This document shows positions 49,228-56,264 of a stretch of DNA of 57,193 nucleotides, piece by piece (the first letter of the stretch is position 1; the number at the start of each line of letters is the position of its first letter). This DNA is from Treponema sp. UBA3870 (GTDB taxonomy: Bacteria; Spirochaetota; Spirochaetia; Treponematales; Treponemataceae), in NCBI GenBank assembly GCA_002392275.1, contig DGGQ01000170.1:1-57193 (forward strand), read 5' to 3'. The notes under the pieces are model-generated. The model did not search any database, was not told the DNA's origin, and saw only the letters and a list, made by a program, of their open reading frames with translations. The translations under genes were made by a program, and so were the position numbers.

Positions 49228-49854
49228 ATGGCATTTGATTTTAAAAAAGAGTTCAAAGAATTTTATCTTCCAAAAAACAGACCGGAAATCATTACGGTTC
49301 CAAAGATGAATTATATCGCGGTGCGCGGAAATGGAAATCCGAACGAAGAAGACGGAGCATATAAAAAAGCCCTCGAAGTTTTGTACGCCGTTTCATACAC
49401 TTTGAAAATGAGTTACAAATCAGATTATAAAATAGAAGGATTTTTTGAATATGTAGTTCCGCCACTTGAAGGATTTTGGTGGCAGGACGGAAAGAATGGA
49501 ATTGATTATTCAGACAAGTCAAAGTTCAACTGGATTTCGGTTATTCGTCTTCCCGATTTTATTAAAAAAGAAAATTTTTGCTGGGCTGTTGATACGGCAT
49601 CAAAAAAGAAAAAGATTGATTGCGGCATTGCAGAATTTATTTCCATTGATGAAGGATTGTGCGTACAGATTATGCACAACGGTCCATATGACGATGAACC
49701 CGCAACAATAAAACTTATGGATGATTTTATCCATGAAAACGGTTATGAAAATGACATAAATGAAGTCAGGCTGCATCACGAAATCTATCTCTCTGACCCA
49801 CGTAAAACTGCACCGGAAAAATTCAAAACTGTAATCCGTCATCCGATTAGGTAA
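49228..49854 (+). CDS. GyrI-like small-molecule-binding protein
   Basis: A 208-residue SBP-like domain protein of the GyrI superfamily: PEIITVPKMNYIAVRGNGNPNEEDGAYKKAL at the start, then YVVPPLEGFWW, and a late MHNGPYDDEPATIKLMDDFI typical of the family. GyrI proteins bind small aromatic or toxic compounds; the original member inhibits gyrase. ATG 49228 with AGGAGA seven bases upstream is preferred over the codon at 49198, which lies in the palindromic repeat. A GNAT gene follows after six bases. Confidence 0.85.
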   Translation: MAFDFKKEFKEFYLPKNRPEIITVPKMNYIAVRGNGNPNEEDGAYKKALEVLYAVSYTLKMSYKSDYKIEGFFEYVVPPLEGFWWQDGKNGIDYSDKSKFNWISVIRLPDFIKKENFCWAVDTASKKKKIDCGIAEFISIDEGLCVQIMHNGPYDDEPATIKLMDDFIHENGYENDINEVRLHHEIYLSDPRKTAPEKFKTVIRHPIR

Positions 49855-49860
49855 AATACC

Positions 49861-50337
49861 ATGTACATAAACAAGGAGAAATTAAAAACACAGCCAACTA
49901 TTATCGCATACAATGAATCGTACAGGCAGGCTGTCTTTGATTTTACGGAGGCATGTTTTACTGAGTTGGGAAAAGCGTTTGAGCCTAGCGGGCGGCATAG
50001 TTATTATACCGACATTGCGAATAATTTTGAGCGTTTCTATTGTATGCTTTATGAAAACAAAGTGATTGGAACAGTTGCCCTGCGAAAAATTGATTCAACA
50101 ACAATGGAGCTGAAAGCACTGTATCTGGTAAAAGAGTTTCGAGGAAGGGGGCTTGGACACAAACTTTTGAAAACAGCTATAACGGAGGCACGAAATCTTG
50201 GATATAAAAATCTGATTCTGGATTCCATGTCAAAATACAAAGATGCAATCCGTTTATATGAAAAACTTGGATTCAAATACACAGACTGTTTTAAAGAAAA
50301 CACTTATGCAGATATTTTTATGCAACTTCAATTGTAG
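49861..50337 (+). CDS. GNAT-family N-acetyltransferase
   Basis: A 158-residue acetyltransferase. The acetyl-CoA site is LYLVKEFRGRGLGHKLLKTA (near 80-98, Q/RxxGxG/A type) and the fold ends YEKLGFKYTDCF. The substrate is unknown; small-molecule detoxification would fit the GyrI-like neighbour, with which it is co-transcribed (six-base gap). The ribosome site before ATG 49861 is weak. Confidence 0.88.
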   Translation: MYINKEKLKTQPTIIAYNESYRQAVFDFTEACFTELGKAFEPSGRHSYYTDIANNFERFYCMLYENKVIGTVALRKIDSTTMELKALYLVKEFRGRGLGHKLLKTAITEARNLGYKNLILDSMSKYKDAIRLYEKLGFKYTDCFKENTYADIFMQLQL

Positions 50338-50432
50338 CATACACTTTTTTCTGGACCCTTTTTTTCAGCTCTTCCAAGAATTTCATCTGTATGATAAAAT
50401 CTAAAATCAGGAACTTACTATGGAGATGCGCA

Positions 50433-51062
50433 ATGAAACTTCTTTCCGCGGAACAAATTGTGGAAACATTCGAGCGATTTAAAAAAATCAATCCAAAGCC
50501 AGAGTCCGAACTTGTGGCCCCAAATCCATTTTGCCTTTTGGTATCCGTTGTTCTCAGCGCACAGGCAACCGACAAATCAGTAAACGCCGCAACAAAAGAG
50601 CTTTATGAAATTGCCGACACTCCAGAAAAAATTCTCGCGCTCGGGAAAGATGGACTAATCAAGTACATAAAAAGCATTGGCCTCTATCGCTCAAAGGCTG
50701 AACATGTCATGGGCCTGTGCGAAAAATTAATTTCAGATTTTGATTCAAAAATTCCAGACAATCGGGATGACCTTGAATCACTTCCGGGCGTGGGAAGAAA
50801 AACGGCGAATGTAATTTTGAACGTGGTCTACAATCAGCCGACAATGCCCGTCGACACACATCTTATGAGAATCAGCCCAAAAATTGGATTGGCGGATGGA
50901 AAAAATCCACGTGAAATCGAAGAGTCGCTTGTAAAAAGAATTCCGCAAAAATACATGAAGCATGCCCACCACTGGCTGATTCTTCATGGACGCTACACAT
51001 GCACCGCAAGAAATCCAAAGTGCAACGAATGTCCAATCTCCGACATCTGTCAACATAATTAA
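50433..51062 (+). CDS. nth: Endonuclease III
   Basis: Nth removes oxidised pyrimidines and nicks the abasic site. The 209-residue protein has LSAQATDKSVNAAT, the helix-hairpin-helix LPGVGRKTANVILN with the catalytic Lys near 120, Asp in MPVDTHLMRI near 138, and the iron-sulphur cluster ligands in CTARNPKCNECPISDIC near the C-terminus. ATG 50433 has GGAG eight bases upstream; the codon at 50391 is rejected. It converges with vsr. Confidence 0.95.
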   Translation: MKLLSAEQIVETFERFKKINPKPESELVAPNPFCLLVSVVLSAQATDKSVNAATKELYEIADTPEKILALGKDGLIKYIKSIGLYRSKAEHVMGLCEKLISDFDSKIPDNRDDLESLPGVGRKTANVILNVVYNQPTMPVDTHLMRISPKIGLADGKNPREIEESLVKRIPQKYMKHAHHWLILHGRYTCTARNPKCNECPISDICQHN

Positions 51063-51091
51063 CAAAAACCGGGCCCAAACACCAATACCCC

Positions 51092-51547
51092 CTATCCCCT
51101 TATTTCAAGAAATGGTTCCTTGCTTTCATCGAGCCACAAAATTATCTGGCGGAGGACATTCTCAATTTTTTCTTTGCGTCTGGCACCACGGATTGCACAT
51201 TCCCAGACAACGCACACCCGCCAGCAACGCTCGTTGTATTCTTTTAAAACAAGCCTGTCCCTTTCTTTGTTGCGCAAAATCTTTTTTATCCAGAAGATTT
51301 GGTTGGATTTTGGAAATCTGAACAGGGGGCAGTCATTGTGTCCGTGCCAAAAACATCCATTTATAAAAATCACAGAATAGTATTTTGGTAAAATTATGTC
51401 CGGGCTGCCTGGATATTTTTTGTCGCATGTCCTGTATCTGAATCCCGCTCGGTGCAACGCTTTTCGGATTTCCATTTCTGGAACAGTGTCCCTGCTGCGA
51501 ATTTTTGACATGACTTCGCTACGTTTTTCTTTTGAAATGCTGTCCAT
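51092..51547 (-). CDS. vsr: Very-short-patch-repair endonuclease (Vsr), orphan
   Basis: A 151-residue Vsr endonuclease, which nicks next to T:G mismatches made by deamination of 5-methylcytosine. All motifs are present: MSKIRSRDTVPEMEIRKALH, GSPDIILPKYYSVIFINGCFWHGH with the catalytic Asp and zinc-site residues (His, Cys), and VCVVWECAIRG. Vsr genes nearly always sit beside a C5-cytosine methylase; none is present in the neighbouring genes. The ATG at 51547 has no proper Shine-Dalgarno, and TATAGT lies six bases before it. It diverges from the tolC-like gene. Confidence 0.93.
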   Translation of the reverse strand: MDSISKEKRSEVMSKIRSRDTVPEMEIRKALHRAGFRYRTCDKKYPGSPDIILPKYYSVIFINGCFWHGHNDCPLFRFPKSNQIFWIKKILRNKERDRLVLKEYNERCWRVCVVWECAIRGARRKEKIENVLRQIILWLDESKEPFLEIRG

Positions 51548-51553
51548 GCACCT

Positions 51554-51559
51554 ACTATA
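51554..51559 (-). promoter_or_regulatory. -10 box six bases before vsr
   Basis: The minus strand reads TATAGT (51559-51554); the -35 is weak. Confidence 0.4.
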
Positions 51560-51603
51560 ACATTTATTTTATCAGATTAACACTAATTTTATCCGTTATC
51601 TAA

Positions 51604-51631
51604 TTCAATTTTTGAAAAAAATCCCTATAAT
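51604..51631 (+). promoter_or_regulatory. Promoter of the exporter operon
   Basis: TTCAAT (51604-51609), 16 bases and TATAAT (51626-51631), six bases before ATG 51638. The sequence from -10 to start is nearly identical to that at 7641-7658. Confidence 0.6.
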
Positions 51632-51637
51632 TGAAGT

Positions 51638-53110
51638 ATGAAACGAAAGAGATTTATTGCAGGTGGATTTCTCGCGTTGATTTTGGGAATCTGCCATATT
51701 ACGGCATCAGAAAACTTGGAGACTCTTCTTTCCGGCTATCTGGCAAATGATTTGGAGCTGAAAAAACTTACAAACCAGATGCAGAAGACCATGCTGGAAA
51801 ACGAGCTTACGGACATTTCAAGCGGATTCAGTTTTAAACTATCCAGCGGCACAATCACATTCACGACGGGCGACAACTGGAACATTAGATTCACACCAAC
51901 CGCAACATTTTCCATTCCCAATGCAAAAAACCTAGGCATATCGGTTTCGTCATCCGTTCTTTTTGATTCAAGGGACGCAACGGACACTTTTTCAAATTCT
52001 TCTATTAAAGTAAGCATGGACATAATCTCCCAGAAATCAAAGAGCCAGGAAATCACCACATTGAAATCGCAGCGCAAAGTTCTGGAGGCAAAACGCAGTC
52101 TGCAAAATGGATTTGTCACAGCCGAAAAAGAATTCTATGAATCAATCAAATCGCTTTATGAAATGGCATCAAAACTTTTGTCACTGGAAAAAAATCTCTA
52201 CGACGACCAGCTTTCGATGGACACACTGAAGGCACAGGGCTATGCAAGCAACTCAACAAAATACAAGACCGCGCAGATGAAAATTCTGAACGACCAGTAC
52301 GAGGTTGATTCTCAAAAAAAATCGATGGAGCGTGAGGTAAAAATTCTTTGCGCAAAATGTGGAGTGCAGTACAACTATAAAGACCCCATTGATTTTTTAC
52401 CGACCAACATTCCTGATGTCGAGGTGATTTCGGTGGACAGTTTTTCGCCAAATGATTTTACAAAAGTTGAGGCCGCAAATTGGACAAAATACATAAACAA
52501 TCTTGAAAGAGAATCAAAAGGCGCAATCTCGCTTACAGCAAACGCAGGATTCACATTCAACAACGACAGGACATCATCAAGCACAATTGATTTGGGATCC
52601 AATTTTACCTGGAACGACACAGGACTTGTTTTGAGCGCGGGAACAAATCTTCCGGTGGGTGCAGACTCATTTTCGCCGGTATTCACTTTGGGAGTGTCAT
52701 TTGACCCAAGCGCATTCAAGAGTGCAAAAATCAACTCGCAGATTACGGAGCTTGAATCAAGCCAGGAAGATATTGCAATCCAAAATGCGAACATCTCCTA
52801 TGGGACCAGCGCAACCGCACAAAAAACTTCTCTTGAAAATATTTTGTGGGAAAAATCAACATGCAAAGAATCCTACGACATGTACACAAACCTTGAAGCA
52901 GACATGGCACGTTACTACAGTCAGGGTTATATTTCCAAAAGCGAATACAACAATGCGTCAGTCAACAAGGAAACCTACAGAATAAAAATTTTAATCAACA
53001 AACTGAAATTGATAATCTACAATAATGAAACGTCTCTACTTTTTGTTAGGGACAATGAACTTCAAAGCGAAAATGAAAATACGGAGGGGTCTGAAAATGT
53101 CCAAAAATAA
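51638..53110 (+). CDS. TolC-like outer-membrane efflux protein
   Basis: A 490-residue protein with a signal peptide (MKRKRFIAGGFLALILGICH) and two long coiled-coil segments (about 120-225 and 365-470, for example ITELESSQEDIAIQNANI) separated by beta-strand regions, the layout of outer-membrane factor trimers. It should form the outer duct for the adaptor and ABC transporter encoded next. Its stop is 14 bases inside the adaptor gene. No ribosome site precedes the ATG; a -10 box does. Confidence 0.82.
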   Translation: MKRKRFIAGGFLALILGICHITASENLETLLSGYLANDLELKKLTNQMQKTMLENELTDISSGFSFKLSSGTITFTTGDNWNIRFTPTATFSIPNAKNLGISVSSSVLFDSRDATDTFSNSSIKVSMDIISQKSKSQEITTLKSQRKVLEAKRSLQNGFVTAEKEFYESIKSLYEMASKLLSLEKNLYDDQLSMDTLKAQGYASNSTKYKTAQMKILNDQYEVDSQKKSMEREVKILCAKCGVQYNYKDPIDFLPTNIPDVEVISVDSFSPNDFTKVEAANWTKYINNLERESKGAISLTANAGFTFNNDRTSSSTIDLGSNFTWNDTGLVLSAGTNLPVGADSFSPVFTLGVSFDPSAFKSAKINSQITELESSQEDIAIQNANISYGTSATAQKTSLENILWEKSTCKESYDMYTNLEADMARYYSQGYISKSEYNNASVNKETYRIKILINKLKLIIYNNETSLLFVRDNELQSENENTEGSENVQK

Positions 53111-54269
53111 AAAACAAAAAACGGGAATCGAAAATTCTGAGAACACGGAAAATCAGATTGAACTCAAAACAAAAAAAGCACGAAAAAAAATGCCAAAACT
53201 TTTGAAGGTTCTCATAATACTGATTATAATTGGCGGAGTTGTTGCGGCAGGACTTTTTATTGCACGAAAAACAATTTCAAAAAACAAAGTCGCAAATACG
53301 GTCTACACAGTCACCAAGGAAACTTACGAAAATGTGATTGAGATTTCCGGAGCGATTGCCGCAGCCCAGTCCCAAACTTTGAAAGCCTCGTCAGCAGGAA
53401 CAGTTACCGAAGTTTATGTAAAGCAGGGAGACACGGTAAAAAAAGGCGACATAATCATTCAGCTGGATGACACAACAGAAAGATACAATCTTGCGAAGCA
53501 CGACTACGAAACACAGACTGTCTTGATTACAGGCTCGGCGCGTGAATATCAGCTGAAATTGAATCAGAGAAGCTCGTTGGTGCAGAAAGTAAACGAAAGA
53601 AAAGTCACCGCAACTTTTGATGGAATAGTCGCGAACATGAATGTGGCTGTCGGAGATTATCTGGAAGCAAAAGACGACATTGGAACTTTGGTTGACACAT
53701 CCTATCTTACGGCACAGGTCGAAGTTGCGGAAACCGATGTGAGCAAACTGAAAGTCGGTCAGGAAGTTGATTTTACTTTCTCCGCCAGCAATGAAACTGT
53801 CAAAGGATATGTGGTCGGTTGGCCGGCGATTGGAACTGTGACTTCCCGAGGAGCGACCGTTGTAAAAGTTACAGTCCGCATTGATGATTATCCAGAGACA
53901 ATTCTTCCAAACTTTTCGTTCTCAGGAAAAATAAAAATTGCGCCGGATGAAAATTATATTCTTGTTTCACGCTACGCAATCGGTCGTGAAGATGGACAGG
54001 CTTTTGTAGAACTTGCTGATAGCGGAGAAAAAATCAATGTGACCGTTTCACCTTACGACAAGGATTATGTAAAAATTGAAAGCGGGCTTTCCGGTGGTGA
54101 GCGTGTAAAAGCACAGAGCACGGGAGAAACATCGGGAACACAGCGTAGAAATGGAATGGGCGGTGGAATGCCGAGCGGTGGATTTGGTAGTGGCAGTTCG
54201 GGAAGAAGTAGTGGCGGAATGTCGAGCGGTGGATTCGGTGGAGGCGGCGGATTTTCTGGACCACGCTGA
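53097..54269 (+). CDS. Periplasmic adaptor of an ABC exporter (MacA/HlyD type)
   Basis: A 390-residue membrane-fusion protein: short cytoplasmic start, membrane helix (about 42-62, VLIILIIIGGVVAAGLFIA), lipoyl-like halves (VTEVYVKQGDTVKKGDIIIQLDD and ATFDGIVANMNVAVGDYL), a short hairpin and a beta-barrel. The tail of about 45 residues is a Gly/Ser repeat (units GGGMPSGGFG, SSGGMSSGGFG), unusual for the family. ATG 53097 after GGAGGGG is preferred over the codon at 53025. It bridges the MacB-like transporter and the TolC-like duct. Confidence 0.88.
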   Translation: MSKNKKQKTGIENSENTENQIELKTKKARKKMPKLLKVLIILIIIGGVVAAGLFIARKTISKNKVANTVYTVTKETYENVIEISGAIAAAQSQTLKASSAGTVTEVYVKQGDTVKKGDIIIQLDDTTERYNLAKHDYETQTVLITGSAREYQLKLNQRSSLVQKVNERKVTATFDGIVANMNVAVGDYLEAKDDIGTLVDTSYLTAQVEVAETDVSKLKVGQEVDFTFSASNETVKGYVVGWPAIGTVTSRGATVVKVTVRIDDYPETILPNFSFSGKIKIAPDENYILVSRYAIGREDGQAFVELADSGEKINVTVSPYDKDYVKIESGLSGGERVKAQSTGETSGTQRRNGMGGGMPSGGFGSGSSGRSSGGMSSGGFGGGGGFSGPR

Positions 54270-54320
54270 TTTTAGAAAAACACGTCTCTAAAATCAATCT
54301 TGAAGATGGAGAAAAACTTG

Positions 54321-55067
54321 ATGGCCAAATCTGTTATTACTTTGGAAGACGTAAAAAAAGCTTACTCTGTTGGAGATTCAACTGTCTACGCTCTTCGCGG
54401 TGTCTCGTTTGATATTGCCCAGGGAGAATTTGTGACAATCATGGGACCGTCGGGTTCAGGAAAATCCACTTGCATGAATATGATTGGATGTCTGGATAAA
54501 CCGTCGGAGGGGATTGTAAAAATCAATGAAAAAGAAACCGCAAAGATGAATGAAAAGGAGCTTGCCGTTTTGCGCAACCAGACCGTCGGTTTTGTTTTTC
54601 AACAGTATTTTCTTTTGCCGTCAATGACTGTTCTGGAAAATGTGATGCTTCCTCTTCGCTATGCCGGTGTGGACAAACGTGACAGACGTGAACTTGCGGA
54701 ATTGGCTTTGCAAAAAGTTGGACTTTCCGAGCGAATGAACCACCGTCCTCATGAACTTTCGGGAGGACAAAAACAGAGGGTCGCCATTGCACGTGCGACA
54801 GTTACAAAACCAAAAATAATTCTTGCGGACGAACCAACTGGAGCTTTGGACAGCAAGACAAGCCGCGCCGTAATGGATTTGTTCTGGGAAATCAACAGGA
54901 CGGGAACTACCATTGTGATTGTTACACACGACCCACGGGTTGGAGCAAGTTCAAACCGTTGCATAAAAATTTTGGACGGCATGATTCAAAGCGATGTTAT
55001 TCAGGAGCCGCAGGAATTCACAAACGAAAAATCCGCATCGAAAAATCAGGAGGAAAAAAATGTTTGA
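54321..55067 (+). CDS. ABC transporter ATPase (MacB/LolD type)
   Basis: A 248-residue ATPase with Walker A GPSGSGKST (near 41), Q-loop VGFVFQQYFLLPSMT, signature LSGGQKQRVAIARA (near 143), Walker B ILADEPTGALDS and H-loop VTHDPR. The sequence belongs to the MacB/LolD/FtsE group that drives exporters by mechanotransmission. ATG 54321 has GGAG nine bases upstream; ATG 54306 is an alternative. The stop lies eight bases inside the permease gene. Confidence 0.93.
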   Translation: MAKSVITLEDVKKAYSVGDSTVYALRGVSFDIAQGEFVTIMGPSGSGKSTCMNMIGCLDKPSEGIVKINEKETAKMNEKELAVLRNQTVGFVFQQYFLLPSMTVLENVMLPLRYAGVDKRDRRELAELALQKVGLSERMNHRPHELSGGQKQRVAIARATVTKPKIILADEPTGALDSKTSRAVMDLFWEINRTGTTIVIVTHDPRVGASSNRCIKILDGMIQSDVIQEPQEFTNEKSASKNQEEKNV

Positions 55068-56253
55068 GGATTTCATAAACGCCCTTCAAAATTTTAAGCG
55101 AAACAAAACGCGGACATTTCTTTCTCTTCTGGGAATCATAATTGGTGTTGCGTCGGTCATTGTCATTATGAGCATGGGCGAAAGTTCCACCAAGCAGATT
55201 CAGGACACATTCGGTTCGTCCGGTCTGGACATGGTTAGCATCAGTTCGGGATTTATGTCCAGAAGAAATTCTTCGTCATCCGTCCAGTTCACAGATTCGT
55301 TCAGGGATACAATGTTCGGGCAGATTTCTGGAATCAAAAAAATCTGGTACAAAAATTCTTTGAATGGAACGCTAAACTATGGCGATTCAAGCGCGAGCGT
55401 ATCATGTACAGCAGTCGAAACGGAATATTTACAGACATACGGACTGGAGCTGGATGCCGGGGAATATTTTTCAATAACCGACAACGTTATGGGAAACCAG
55501 CGGATTATTTTGGGAAGCACAATCGCAAGCTCCCTTTTCCCGAATGGCGATGGAGTTGGAAAAAATGTGACCCTCGTGGTTGATTCCGTAAAATTTAATT
55601 TTCAGGTGATTGGTATTTTAAAAGAACAGTCTTCGGGAATGGAGAACGCAACAAACGGATGCTACATTACAAGGGGATTTTACGCAAAACAGATTATGCC
55701 AAATCCGGATGCGGCAACCGTAATGGTACAGGCAGTTTCAGAAAGCAAAGCCTCGGCACTCGTTGATACTATAAAAGAATATTTTACAAATCTGACTGGA
55801 CAGGAAAATTCTGTTTCCGTAACTTCAATGCAGACAATGATAAGCCAGATGAGCGAAATCACTTCAACAATGTCCGTGATGCTCGCCGCAATTGCCGCAA
55901 TCTCTTTACTGGTAGGCGGTATAGGTATTATGAATATTATGATTGTGACTGTTACCGAACGGAAGCAGGAGATTGGAATCAGAAAAGCGTTGGGAGCAAG
56001 TCCGGCAACAATACGCCAACAATTTTTGATTGAATCCGCAAGCATAACTGTTATGGGCGGCATAGTCGGAATCATCATGGGGATTGGAATTAGTTTTGCG
56101 GTTGAATATGTCCGTTCTCTCTCGTTCGTAATCAGCGTGAATTCCTGTGTGATTTCTTTTGTGTTTTCAGTTCTGGTCGGAATATTTTTCGGATTCAGTC
56201 CAGCGTCACGTGCCGCCAAACTGGATCCGGTTATCGCATTGTCAGGAGAGTAA
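55060..56253 (+). CDS. MacB-like ABC transporter permease
   Basis: A 397-residue permease with one N-terminal helix (near 20-42, FLSLLGIIIGVASVIVIMS), a large periplasmic domain (about 45-265) and three C-terminal helices (near 275-395; MLAAIAAISLLVGGIGIMNI, then VTVTERKQEIGIRKALGA). This is the FtsX/MacB fold. With the ATPase, adaptor and TolC-like gene it makes a complete tripartite exporter, probably for peptides, toxins or drugs. ATG 55060 follows AGGAGG. It converges on glf with an 11-base gap. Confidence 0.92.
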   Translation: MFEDFINALQNFKRNKTRTFLSLLGIIIGVASVIVIMSMGESSTKQIQDTFGSSGLDMVSISSGFMSRRNSSSSVQFTDSFRDTMFGQISGIKKIWYKNSLNGTLNYGDSSASVSCTAVETEYLQTYGLELDAGEYFSITDNVMGNQRIILGSTIASSLFPNGDGVGKNVTLVVDSVKFNFQVIGILKEQSSGMENATNGCYITRGFYAKQIMPNPDAATVMVQAVSESKASALVDTIKEYFTNLTGQENSVSVTSMQTMISQMSEITSTMSVMLAAIAAISLLVGGIGIMNIMIVTVTERKQEIGIRKALGASPATIRQQFLIESASITVMGGIVGIIMGIGISFAVEYVRSLSFVISVNSCVISFVFSVLVGIFFGFSPASRAAKLDPVIALSGE

Positions 56254-56264
56254 AAATCAACAAA

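Noticed and set aside
54273..54320. Further copy of the palindromic repeat before the ABC ATPase gene
   Set aside because: TTTTAGAAAAACACGTCTCT is only vaguely similar; arms and flanks do not match the other copies.
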